Shown here piece after piece: positions 33,523 to 45,046 of a stretch of DNA of 64,000 bases. The stretch's first letter is position 1. The number at the start of each line of letters is the position of its first letter. The stretch is taken from NCBI GenBank assembly GCA_031763025.1, contig JASSKH010000006.1, positions 5,391,691-5,455,690 on the forward strand. The letters are read 5' to 3'. This stretch comes from Macrocystis pyrifera. Taxonomy: Eukaryota > Sar > Phaeophyceae > Laminariales > Laminariaceae. Both the position numbers and the translations under genes were made by a program. The notes beneath the pieces were generated by a model, which was given only the letters and a program-made list of their open reading frames with translations, made no database searches and was not told where the DNA came from.

Positions 33523-35955
33523 CCGTATTTGTTGCTCGCCTTAGTCATTTGACCATTGACCACGCATCCCTTTCGACACGGAGCACCGTCCCTACTCCTA
33601 GAAGAGACACGTCCAACAATTGGGCGCTCAATGCGTTATTTCCAAATATGTAATAGAAACATTTTCTAATATTATCCCCTTCCTGCTTGGCCGCCTGTGG
33701 CCACCATCTATATCCTAGGATAGCGACCGTTTTCTCGTTGCGATCTAGTGTATCAAACTCCTCCATATCACATTCGTCTATTTCCCTCATCTCCTCCCCT
33801 AATCCCGTTCCTTCTTCTATATTTCACATCCTCCTACTATGCGAGTTCTACTCTCTATTGCTTTGCCACACGGGCGCATCAGTGCATCTACTTAATCCTC
33901 CTCTTAGCTACTGGTACACCTCTTTCTTCTTTCTGGCAGGTCCAGGTCACCTACACGAAAGCGCAGTTTCAGCGTTTTCGCGAAGTCGATTGAGCCGTGC
34001 ACATACGTTTTCATTCCTATTCCTTCCCTCAATCCCCCGTAGATCTTTACAAATGAGTGTTTCTCCGATTCCACCCTGTGTCTTAACGCTAGCCTTTCCC
34101 TCCTTTCTATCATTTCTTCTACTTCTGCCATGTACCTCCCAGACTTCCCGGCGGGCATCAACTCTTCTTGGTTTCCCCCTATATCCTTTGATGCTTTGTC
34201 AACTACGCCATCCCACCATATTCCAGCTCGGCCTTTTGTTTCTGTCTCCCATACAGCTCTATCAACTATGACTGGCAAGTTCTTTTTAGTGCATGTGTTC
34301 CTTACTTTATTTTGCCATTTCCATTTTCTCATGGCTCTCTTTGTCTTGAGTGGTTGCATTCCAGATTCTGCTCCTAATTCTGAATTTATAGTCGTACTTG
34401 GGCATCTTACAAATTTTTAGCTGCTGTCATCTGTACTGTTTCTAACTGTTGTACGAGTTTCGCGTTCCCTTCCCGTACTTCACCTGCATATTCTAGCTTT
34501 GGTACAACCCCAATCATGAGGATACATGTCATAATCCTGGTGTCAAGGTGCGAGTCTGTTAGGATCGCATCCATCTTGCCTACGCGTGCTTTACCCTATC
34601 CTATTACTCTTGCTATATGTGCATCCCAAGAGCAGTCTTTGGAGATGTCTACGTCAGGGTACGTATGCTGATCTACGATCGGCAATTCATCTTCTCCCCA
34701 CTTCCACCTGAAATTTTCCGGGTTTACCTTATCTTCGTTACAAACCACTACTGCGCATTTCTGGAACTCCACCGTCACCCTCCATTTCCTACTTGTACTC
34801 CAGCGCCTTCTCTATTAGTTTCTGCAATTCTTCGGGTGTTTCTGATATCCCCACGAAGTCATCCGCAAACATCAATCCCGACACCGTATTTTCCCCTACA
34901 GCGACTCTCTGCCTTGCTGCTTCGGCTGCTACTACCAGGTCGTTAAAGCATATTTTGAATAGGCTAGGTGACAGCGTACATCCCTGTACAACTCCTTGTA
35001 ATATATCAACATACTTCGATACTTGATCGTCCAGCATCTCAGCACTTCTCGCACATTTCGTCATCTCTTTCATCATTCTCCATATCCTTCCTCTGAGTCC
35101 TAGTCTCCACAGGTTTTTCCACAATCCATTTCTCCATACTGTGTCGTAGGCGTTCTGTACATCTAGAAAGAAACAGTACGTTGTTAGTCCCCGGGTCCTT
35201 GCCGCCTTGGATTATCTTAACTAAGGTGTACACATACATGGTTTACGCAGCTACGGTTTGGCCTAAGCCCTGCTTGCCCTTCGCTTATTTTGTCTCCCTT
35301 CTCTAACATCATTCCCATTCTATCGTTCAAAATCTTACAAAATGTTTTGCCTACTGTGCTTAGTATCGTTATCTCTCTATAGTTCCCCGGGTCAGCCTTA
35401 TCTCCTTTCTTGAATAAATTTACTACTGCTCCTTCTCTCCACCTCCTAGGTGCGTTCTCGTTATCCCATATCCAGTTATACAACATTCCTGCTCCCCCGT
35501 ACTTCATAAATTCATGCACTGTTTGGGCTGCCCCTGCTGCCTTTCTTTTCTTACGTTTAGCTACACACATCTTTACTTCTTCCCTTGTGAACGCTCTTTG
35601 TAACCCTTCCGACCACTGTCTTCTCTTTCTTATGCATCTACGTCCACCTCTGCCCACGCGTCGAGTTCTATCTCGAATTCTACGTCGAATGCTTCGTTGG
35701 CTGCGGGTGTTTCTAGCTGACGCTAATGCTCTACTGGTACTTCACTTTTCCCCTTCCAACTACCAACCATTCTACCGTTCTGTGCTCTTAGGGTGACTAT
35801 TCCCGTGTCTGCCTCTCCTGCTTGTTTGCCCGGTAACTCTTTTTTATCCCTACCCACATCTGCTTCATCCCGCCCACAAAGTGTTGATTCGTTTTGTTTA
35901 CTACGTCTTTCCGTACCCTCTTCTTCTTCTCTACCATTTTGGTACTTTCTTTCTA

Positions 35956-36060
35956 TTACGGGGGTCCATAGTTAACGGGACCAAATTTTGTTAGTAAAAA
36001 TAGGTAAATATATAGTTTTTTATGTATACCACATGTCCTATTAACTATGGACCACTGTAA
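35956..36060 (+). mobile_element. MITE, TA target duplication, inserted in the LINE
   Basis: This 105 bp element has inverted repeats starting TTACGGGGGTCCATAG and is flanked by TA at 35954-35955 and 36061-36062. It lies within the coding part of the minus-strand LINE, so it is younger than that insertion. The interior is close to that of the copy at 62743. Confidence 0.85.
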
Positions 36061-38619
36061 TAGCTGTAGCATATACCTCCCATCCTGTCATGTTTTTACT
36101 CGATATATATCTTTCGTGTGCCTTTCTCCTTGCTGTTATAGTCGCTCTCATATCCTCATCCCACTATTTTACTGCTCTGTTACATACTATCAATTTCGTC
36201 CTTACTACTTCACTTGATGTGGTCTTGACCAACTGCTCCCATCCTTCTATTATCCTAGCTCCTGCATCGTCCCTCTCAATATCATTCCTCGTTTCACCTA
36301 TTATTTCCAATAGCTCGGAAAAGTGCCCTGAATGTTTGGCCATCTCTTCTTGGAACTCGTGCCGTTTATCTTTGGTTTTATCTAGTTTACATCTGTGCAA
36401 TTTCCTACCTCGTCTATGGCTGATAACTCTCCTCTGTTAGCTGTCTGCCCATATTCGACGGTGATCCGTAATTCCTACGTCCGCTGCGCATACATGTGGT
36501 TCCGTTTCCTTACGACCCCCATTTTCTACTGCTATAGAGTCAAGGACAGAGCTTTTTCCCCTTTGTATGCACCGTCTAGTCCATTCCGGTTCTGCGTTTT
36601 CTGCTCTGTCGTTCAACGTCTTCATCCCGTTGTGCTTGAGGAGCTTCAACATCTCTTCCCGATTCTTATTCTTGTTTACTTCTCCGTATTTTCCAACGTT
36701 CCATTCAGTTTGCTTGCCTTCCCAATTCCTCAATAAAATCTCCCACTACTACGACTTTTCCTTGCCTCGTATTTTTCTGTACATCTACTGCGACTTCTTC
36801 GAACTTCCTCTGTATATAGGGTATCGTATTCTTCGACTCTGGGGGCATATAAATGTTTCCTAAAAAGTAATTGTTCGCTCCCCACTCCCCTGGTATCTTA
36901 ATCCATATGCTTTCGGCGAAGTTAGTGTCTTAGATCAACTCTATTATTTCACGCAGGTATTATTTGACTAGGAATCTCACGCCCCCTGCCCCCCTATCCT
37001 CGCTATTCTGTCCCTTCCTCTTTTTTCTTGTCCATGCGTACTCTCCAACTGTGCATCCTATCTCCCCTCCCTCCTTCTCCCACAACTCTTGAATTCCAAC
37101 TATGTCTAGGTCGCGCTTACTGACTTGTTTGGCAATTTCGATCCTTTTGCGCTCTTCCGCCGTGGCGAACTCACATACATTCCATGATCTTATTCTCAGC
37201 CTCTTTTTCGTTTCACCATCCGCTCTAGTCTTACCTGTTGTTCCTTTTCAGTTGTCGCTAAGAGTATTTTCTATCTCTTCTTTGAGCATTCTTTCCGTTT
37301 CCGTTTCTGTTTTTGTCTGCTTGTTCTGCGCCCATGTGTTTTTCCCCCATTCCCTTTGAGCCACTTGTTGTTTCCTGCTTCGAATTCCCTTCGTTCACGC
37401 TTAGACTACGTCCTAGTTTCGCTATCCCACTAGCTATACATGCTCTTCATCCTAGTTTTCTAACCCATGTCGACCATGTTTCTGTCTCTATCCTCTGCCA
37501 CTCGCTCTCACTTTCGGCTTTAGCCCGACTCGAAGGTGTTCTCTCTCTCTCGTTCTATGTTTCGTATTGCAATGCGGTACAGTCCTACTTTGTCGTCGCA
37601 CTTCCTTATGGACTCAATCCTCGTCATGGCCCTAGGAACTCCTAATATCAGCACTATCTGGACTTTACCCTGCCAATCTTTCTTTCTCCATTCACCCTGC
37701 CTCGCCGTCTTTCTTTCAATTACAGCCCAAGAATATCTCCAGCTTGTTTGTGTTCATATCGGTAGTGGGAATTGTTCATGTTACTGGGACTTCCCAATCC
37801 TAGTACTCGTTGAGGGTCTGGTGTCTTGCAGTTCTTTTGCCGGCGCACCACACTATATAGTGCCTCCAATACGGGCTCGTAGTCTGGAGCCAAGTTCAAC
37901 ACCCTTAACACAAGTACCTCACCTTTGTTTCAGGCGATCTGTATGGTAGCCATCCTGGCATCCCACGATAGTATCTTCTGTCTTCTTGCCCCGCTGCTGT
38001 ATTGGTTACTTTCCTCCAGGGAGGCCATTTTTACCATGCAACGTTCAAGGACGGCTTGCATAACACAAAGTCTTACTCACATCGAGATGCCCCGTACGTC
38101 GCTTCCTCTGTCATATTCACGTTTCACCATGGGTAACTATCCCACTAATGCTCCCGAGTGGACCTCCACTGCCGAAAGCTTGGCCAACAATCCCCCTACA
38201 TTTCGTACCGACTTCTATCCTTCAAGATATTGAGATATCCACGTACAGATTGGTGCTCCTTCTCTTTGGTCGTGTGGTCGGTCAAATGCAAGGTGTTTGT
38301 TTCATGAGTATAATAGATCTTGACTTAGTGGCTTGCATCATCCACCCCTCCCCTTCACTTAGCGCTTGGTATGTGTACCTAATGTCGGGGATTTTAGGAA
38401 TAATGTCAGCCCAGGCTTCCACCGCCCAATGGGAATCAGTAACGGTAAAGTTTTACGGATATCTTACCACAAGGCCCCCAGCCTTGATGTGAATTAAACA
38501 TGTTGCGGTGACCATGCTGTATCTAGGTGTGTGCATGTCAGGCGGTCCACCTTCATGCTAAATATCTGGTCTATCGTTTGTTCCGTTTCCGCCGGTACTA
38601 TGGTATGGGAGAGACTATA

Positions 38620-38990
38620 CACTTTATTCATGTCTTAGGTCTGGTCTGGGTTCGGATATGGGGGCGAAAAACTGGATAAATGAGTTGTTTCATGTCTAGA
38701 TCTGGTTTGTGTTTTGGTACGGGAAAAAAACAAACGGTTAGGAGAGTAATTCCATGTATATTTCTGTTTTGGGTTTCGATATCGAAAGAAAATGATTATT
38801 AATAGTAGAGTAATTTCATGTCTGAATGCGATTTGTGTTATGATAATGGAAAAAAAGGCGTTAATTCAATTGTTTCACGTCTAAAGCTGTTTTTTTTTTT
38901 TGCGTTTCAGTATGGAAAAAAAATGTTAGTTGAGTAAATTCACCTCTAAATCTGGGTAGTGTTTTGGTATGGGAAAATAATTATATTGTA
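38620..38990 (+). repeat. About 62 bp minisatellite, six units
   Basis: Units follow the pattern CATGTCTAxATCTGGTTTGT, GTTTxGGTAxGGGAAAA, a variable middle and GAGTAATTx. Six degenerate units stand head to tail. Confidence 0.7.
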
Positions 38991-39440
38991 TTGTGTTTAC
39001 TTCACCGGTGGGTCTGGTTTTTGGAGCTGTTGTTTGCATGGTGTCTGTGTTTTTTCTGGTCTATGTGGTATTTGTGCCGGAAGGAACTGCACATTGCATG
39101 TCTAGTGTCAGGGGAAAAAGACACCGCGTCCCCGCCATTCGACGCCAACCCATCCAGATTGAGAGAAGGGGGGGGGGGGGTCACTAGAACCAAGGGAAAA
39201 AATGAAAAAATGGGCGAAAAAAGTACCTATATTCTATTTTCATCATGTGATCGCAACGGTTGCAACGGTTTTCTTGCTATTTTTTTCCAAGAGAAATGAA
39301 GCAAGCCAGGAAAAATGTTGACGGGTACATGGGTGTTTTTTAGTAATAACCGACCCATTTAGTAGGAAATGGATGTTCCTTGTTTCCTGGGTTTTCTCAT
39401 TTTTTCCCAAGAAAAACAAGGAAAGCCATGAAGAATGTTG
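38991..39440. repeat. Diverged direct repeat, no gene
   Basis: Two related segments (about 39270-39325 and 39395-39440) share TTTTTTCCCAAGA, AAGxAAGCCA and GAAxAATGTTG. A G-run lies at about 39168-39180. No coding sequence was recognised. Confidence 0.5.
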
Positions 39441-39444
39441 CCAG

Positions 39445-39676
39445 TATGGCCTCTGCCAGATGATATCAGCAAGAGGGCTTCCAGCGAGGGACTCCACCAG
39501 TCTCGCTGGCCTCGCACTCAGTAAGTCTTGTTCTTAGAGCTTGTATTATCACGGAGTGATCCTCATCGGACCACGAGCCAGGTGGCTAGGGGACATCACA
39601 CAGGATCCCCGGCCACTGCTCCACTCACACATGCGATTACACTGAAACCTCCACGGCTTGGTATCTTTTGGCTACA
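39445..39676 (-). repeat. Gypsy 3' LTR
   Basis: This 232 bp repeat is identical by eye to 43745-43976. On the element strand it starts TGTAGCC and ends GGCCATA. Confidence 0.93.
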
Positions 39677-39754
39677 GCACCCCCAAAGCGAGTTCACTCG
39701 ACACGAACGAGCTTGACAAAACCAAAAAACCAAGACGAAATCGCATGCGGCAAA

Positions 39755-42298
39755 TCACAAATCAATGCTGAACTCTGAAGCAATTTTAATCTTGAGCGCA
39801 CGGGTCATCCGTAATTTGCGCAATTCCTTCACGACGAATTCAGGCGCAGCAGAATAAATCGACCGCAAAGACTCCCACGTGCGCTCCTCTGCTTCGAAAC
39901 CATCCCAATCGACCAAGACAATCACCTCGTTGGCATCATCTTCGGCCACATGCACCACAGCATTCATGCGGCATTCACCCTGCGCAAAGGAATGTTGGAA
40001 AACATCCTTCAGATCAGCGGTGACGTTCAACGTCGCATCCGCATAAAATCGTAAACGAGCCACGTGAGCTTGATGCACCTTCCCAGAAACGATGTTCTGA
40101 ACTGAGTACACATGATCATGATCAGCTGCTACCACACGCCACGGACCAGTCCATGTGGACAACAATTTCGGTGTGACACCCTGCCGACGAACACGAGCAT
40201 ACAACACGAAATCACCAACCGCAAATTTTGGCAACACCACCTGGCCCTGAGCCTGTTTACGTTTGTTGTCGCGAGACACGGCAACAGCTGCGCGAATATC
40301 GGCGCAAAATCTCTCCTGCTCTGCAACGACTTCACGGACGTTCGCACGCAACAAGTCAGCATTCATCACGTCAACATTCCACCTGCCATCAGACTCAGAA
40401 ACGAGCGCCGAGAAATCGGTACGCGGAGCACGCCCAAACATCACGCTGTACGGAGTGCTTCGGTAACGTTCACGAAACGAAGTGTTCAAGGCCCACTGAG
40501 CGGCCGGCAAAACATCAACCCACTCCGAAACCTGACGACGCTGTTCTGACAGAATGGAACGCAGAGCACGTACCACCTCTTTTACCATGCGTTCACACGT
40601 ACCGTTCGACCACGGCGTGTAAGCGACAGCAAAACGATGTTCGATGTGCAACGCGTCGCTCAACAAAGCAAGCACCCTGTTCTTGAAATGCGTGGCGGTA
40701 TCACTCACCCACACACGCGGCACCCCCAAAGTCTTACACCAGGCTAGCAAATGCTTCGCTGTGACCTCGGCTGTACAAGCCTCGGCCGGTTCCAACGCCA
40801 CGTAGTTGGACAAATCATCCATGATGACCAAAACATATCGGAAACCATCCTCATCAGGCAGGCCATCGCTACCTTCGGGCCCGCTGTGGCCAACATACAA
40901 AAAATCAAAGTGCACCACTTCTCCCGGAGCGGTACCATGCACCGTGTCTCCGTAGGGACGAGGAATGAGTGCACCTGCACGCGTGTCTACACAGTGCAAA
41001 CACTGGCGAACGAATTCGCGAACCTGAGAATCCATGTGAGGCCAAACACAATATTCCTTCAGGCGAAACAAAGTCGGCGCCACACCACGGTGACCAGCCG
41101 AGCGCATGTGCGCGCACACCATCAAACGAGTTTGAAGAGCAAGATCATCCGGCGGAATCCACAAGACGTCACGCACCCCAACACGCACACGAAACAAACC
41201 ATCATCGGCCAAGGTAGCTTGACCGAAGGTTGTCGAAAATTCATGAACACCAACGCCGATACGAGCGACAGACCTTTGTTGCGAGGCACGAATCACATCC
41301 AATGCGGGAAGCGAATCGTCAGCATTACATGGGCTGTGCACGGCAACCGAACGAACAGGCACCGTAGGAACTTTGACCCAACGAGACAACAGATCCCCCC
41401 AACAGTTTCGATCGCCAGGGATGTGTTCGATTGCATAGCGGTATTGTCCTAAAACACCCTTCCAATTCTCTAGGCGTTGTGCCATGGTCTTTGTGACCGT
41501 CGTGACACACTTCTCCGGATTGAAAATGTACTGCAAGTTTCGATGATCAGTAAAGATATGAACACCACCCCAAAGCAGGTATTCGAGCCTCCGGAACGTA
41601 TTAACGATCGCAAAACCTTCTTTGTCGACAGTCGCCCAGCGCAACTGCGAACCTGTGAACGAACCACTCAGAAATCCGAGAGGCTCGTGAGACATGCTTT
41701 CCAACGCCAATCCACTGCGAAATTCGTGTTCAGGCACTTGGGTGAGAAAACTACCCCAATGGAAATCAGAAGCGTCAGGAAACATCAAAACAACGCACCC
41801 GGGACGAGGATGATGAAGCGGCACTGCTTGCGCCACCAAACCCCGTGCGGCATTCCACGCCCGCACCCGATCCTCCGTCCACGCGGTATCCTTGATGACA
41901 CGATTGCGCGCCACTCGCTTAGTCCGACGTGTAGCCCCAACAAGGAGCTCCTCCAAAAAATCACGTAACGGTGCTACCGTTTCCGCTAAACGTGGTAACG
42001 ATGTACGCAACCAGTTGACAGCCTGCAAGAATTGCATTAGTTCTCCAGCGTTTTCGGGACGACGCATTTCACTTAAACCTTGCACTCGAGCGGGGTCATG
42101 GGACACGACACCATTGGAATACACCTTACCACACCAGACCAGTTCACGAGAGAAGAAGGTACACTTGTGGGCGGCGACAAACAGTCCAACATTCTCCAGG
42201 CGTTCAAGAATGTCATCAAGCAGCTGCAGAAGAGCTTCTTCGGTGTCTGCGAAAAAGAAAACGTCATCGACCCAAACTTTGCAATCCAAACCACGCAA
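39755..42298 (-). mobile_element. Gypsy RT C-terminal part, RNase H, integrase and chromodomain
   Basis: The block is 847 residues. The RT active site VWVDDVFFF lies near residues 8-16. RNase H (FPDASDFHWGSF, TVDKEGFAIV, FTDHRNLQYIF) follows at about 170-280. The integrase zinc finger (HMRSAGHRG ... CLHCVD) is near 395-435, and the DDE core (HFDFLYVG, VSDTATHFKN, TPWSNGTCERMVKEV) at about 450-585. Near residues 780-830 a VLVDWDGFEAEERTWE segment matches a chromodomain. In this family the chromodomain directs integration to particular chromatin. Confidence 0.92.
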
Positions 42299-42337
42299 AC
42301 ACTTCAGTCATGACACCTTGGAAATAAGAAGTCGCAT

Positions 42338-43718
42338 TCAAAACACCTTGGGGAACACGGGTAGGCGTGAACAAACCGTCGCTTGTCGCCATGGTGAAGA
42401 CGTCTTGCGCCTCCGGAGCCAAAGGCATCTGCCAGTACCCTTGAAGTAGGTCCAGCTTGCCGAAGAAAAACGCGCCCCCAGCAGATCTCCCATGTCTTCA
42501 TGGTTGGGCATGACGCCCGGGGACTTCTCCACCTGTGCGTTCACCGCCGAGTAGTCGCTCACCAAACGGAAAGAGTCCTTCTTGGGCACCGCCATCGCCG
42601 GACTCGCCCACACCGCCTGGATGTTGTGGTAGACAAAGCCAAAAAACACCAAAGCAGCAATGCACTTCGAGAGCCAGTCCCTTTTCGTCGGTTCGTACCG
42701 ACGTGGCGTTGCCTTGACAGGCTTCGCCTGTTGCTTCAGCTGCACTCGCATCGGCTCCACTTGCGCTGGCGGATCACCACACAGCGCACGGCGAAAAGCA
42801 CCCACGCGACGAGCCAAAATTTCGCGCAAACGGGTTGCTCCGCCGACGCTTAATCCACTCTGCTCTGCCTGCTGCACGCTGTCCTCCAACGCCCGTTCTC
42901 GGGCCGTCCGCTCCGCCTCCGGATCCATGAACATGTCTGGCCCCCGGTCGACCAAATGTTCCACCGCCTTGTCCTCCGGAGCATCCACCGTAGCCTCGGT
43001 CTGAAAAGCACGCACGGAAACCGTCACTCTGCGCGCCGCAAGGTAACTCGGAGTCTCCACACCGGTCGATACCGGCACTGCGCGAGGGCGAAGCTTCTCC
43101 AAAATACTTTTCCATAGCGGAGTTTACCATCATCGCGCGGTCTTTGACGGATGTTTCACCGCCCTGCTTTTCATCGCGCCTCATTGAGAGAACGCGACGC
43201 AAGTCCGCTGCCGCCCGCGAGGTGTCAAATCTGTTGCTGGTGGTTGTGTAACCAGCGTGCTGCCTAACAGCGTCCAACAACTCCGAGGCGGTCATCGTAG
43301 TCTGATGCTTGTAAAATCCCTCAAAACACCGATGAATGTAATTGGGGATAAGCTGGCCCATGCTCACTTTGGAGTGCTGAACCACCCCCTGAGCGTTGGC
43401 GAGCTGCAGCCGTTCCTCATAATCGAGGTACGCTGCGTAAAAAAAACACGAGAGGCCTGCTCGGTCCACACCTCTCCGTATTTCGGTGGAGTCAGAGACT
43501 CCCCTACCACCAGCGGCGTGCTTGCCGTGTGCGCCATAATCCACAGCAGTCCACCTGGACTCTACTGTAATAACGGAGAAACTGCCGCCTGACCTGTGCG
43601 TCCTCCAGCTCCCGGAGCGTCCTCCCCTGCTGTGCGCTTCAAGCCGTTTCGATCCGTCCAACGGGCCAACTGCCTTCCCAGCTGTGACCCAATACTCCGC
43701 AGCCGAAAACTCCTCCAA
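42338..43718 (-). mobile_element. Gypsy gag-like region and RT N-terminal part
   Basis: The 5' half of the internal region. A gag-like stretch with YIHRCFEGFYKH and SELLDAVRQHAGYTTT lies at about 43120-43400. The N-terminal RT segment with a PMRVQLKQQAKPVKATPRRY lead, SPAMAVPKKDSFRLVSDYSA is at about 42480-42760. No separate zinc knuckle was recognised. Confidence 0.8.
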
Positions 43719-43744
43719 CAGAAGTTCCGCGAATATCTAGATAT

Positions 43745-43976
43745 TATGGCCTCTGCCAGATGATATCAGCAAGAGGGCTTCCAGCGAGGGACTCCACCAG
43801 TCTCGCTGGCCTCGCACTCAGTAAGTCTTGTTCTTAGAGCTTGTATTATCACGGAGTGATCCTCATCGGACCACGAGCCAGGTGGCTAGGGGACATCACA
43901 CAGGATCCCCGGCCACTGCTCCACTCACACATGCGATTACACTGAAACCTCCACGGCTTGGTATCTTTTGGCTACA
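43745..43976 (-). repeat. Gypsy 5' LTR
   Basis: This 232 bp repeat, identical by eye to 39445-39676, is the upstream LTR in element orientation. Confidence 0.93.
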
Positions 43977-44138
43977 CCAGGTACATGGTGTATGAAGTGA
44001 TAACAACCCATTCCGCATACGTTGTGTCGTTCACTAAAACGTCCCTGTACTTCTACTTGTGTGTACTTGTATGTACTCTCGTATTGATCTGGAAGCAATA
44101 ATACAATCATGTATAATCAACATTTTGCAGTTTGGCAT

Positions 44139-44440
44139 TCACCCGATTGAATAATCGTTCCTCATATTTACGGACAAAGTGATGCGCGTGTGTTGCCGCG
44201 AAGGAGAGTTTTTATTTTGGTTGGTTTGGTTCGGCTTGGATTTATTTGGTTTGTTCGGTGTCTCGCACTGCGACGAATCTTGGAGACCGTTGGCATGGAC
44301 TGCATCGTTGTGGCTGTCCTCGTGATGGTAGCGGTGGTCGCCGTCGTCATTGTCGTCATCGTGATGTACGCAAAGGATGCGCGACGTGCCCCGTACCGAC
44401 ATTTTCCGGGGTGTATTATTACCCCACAACGTCCACTTGA
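44139..44440 (-). pseudogene. Inverted relict of the His/Asp repeat family, copy B
   Basis: This is the paralogue of the fragment at 1-272 and here extends through its 3' end. The minus-strand frame reads KMSVRGTSRILCVHHDDDND, continues with His/Asp/Ser residues, then a Lys/Asn/Pro-rich end (KPNKSKPNQTNQNKN) and a stop. The LCV-His/Asp segment resembles the start of each unit of the protein at 50171-53215, but in inverted orientation about 5.7 kb away. It represents about half a unit. It may be a terminal exon of a diverged sister gene or a relict. Confidence 0.45.
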
Positions 44441-44550
44441 ATTTTCATCGACGTTTTTGCTTACCACCCCGACCGTATCCGAGGTGTCTCGCTCCCGAGC
44501 AGCACTCCCTACCGTCAAAAGCTCGACGTTTTCCAACGCATCCCCACTAC

Positions 44551-45046
44551 AATTTTTTTTATTTTTTTATTTGCCTTCTGACAATGTGCAGGGCGTTATT
44601 CATTCAAGATGAAAAAAACTAACATAATTCGTCGAACACCCTCAATTTTATCCAACCTTTTCTCCTTCCTTGCGTATACTCAATTGAATACGCACTACCT
44701 TTTACCGATATATTTTCACTGACCATGTATCTATACGCCCTGCGTCCTACTCCGTATCTACATTCCATCCCCACGCCATTGGAAGTAGTCCTCCCTCCCC
44801 CTCTCTTCTCCCCCTGGCGGCCTGTCGGTCTCGAAGGGCGAGCCTATATCGGTGCACCCGGCGCGAGATCGCGACCTGGGTGGTCACCGATATGATCTGG
44901 AAAATATGCTCTTTACAAACCCCTTTTCTTGCTAGAGATCCCCCGTCCGTTCCTCCGATGATGCTCGTTGCCAGCTGGTCAATGAAATCGCTGCCTTCCT
45001 TCCCGAGGCGTCCAAAGCTTTCCACCGCGAGGGTGACAAGTTTATG
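44551..45046 (-). mobile_element. 5'-truncated non-LTR retrotransposon fragment, copy B only
   Basis: Copy A lacks these about 496 bp at the matching place (A 391/392). On the minus strand the fragment reads KLVTLAVESFGRLGKEGSDF, then IDQLATSIIGGTDGGSLARK and ISVTTQVAISRRVHRYRLAL before a stop near 44747. An untranslated stretch follows, ending in an A/T-rich tail. From memory this C-terminal pattern is common in retrotransposon polyproteins of algae and other protists. I infer a LINE-like 3' end with heavy 5' truncation. Target duplication is at most about 4 bp. It inserted after the segmental duplication, or was lost from A. Confidence 0.6.

Larger units (their letters stand above)
33427..38490 (-). 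mobile_element. Decayed non-LTR retrotransposon (LINE) with endonuclease and reverse transcriptase
   Basis: On the minus strand, from 5' to 3', the first part (about 38490-37250) is an ORF1-like remnant. Next is an APE-type endonuclease (about 37235-36430) with RSWNVCEF and DIVGIQELW and the closing AADVGITDHRRIW. Then comes reverse transcriptase with NYREITILSTVGKTF, ISEGQAGLRPNRS, LQGVVQGCTLSPSLF and the catalytic FADD near 34865. The C-terminal region carries LRFRVGDLDLPERRKR and GYRWWPQAAKQEGDNI. Several stops and frame changes interrupt it, so it is inactive. A MITE (35956-36060) is inserted in it. It ends in a 96 nt tail, C on the element strand. Confidence 0.88.
39441..43980 (-). mobile_element. 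Ty3/gypsy LTR retrotransposon with chromodomain
   Basis: This is a minus-strand element of 4532 bp (39445-43976) between 4 bp CCAG duplications at 39441-39444 and 43977-43980. Parts in element order are 5' LTR, a short gag-like region, reverse transcriptase with a VWVDD active site, RNase H, integrase (zinc finger and DDE core) and a C-terminal chromodomain-like segment. The order RT before integrase identifies gypsy; the chromodomain places it near chromoviruses. The LTRs appear identical over 232 bp, so it is young. The coding region is broken in about two or three places. Confidence 0.92.
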
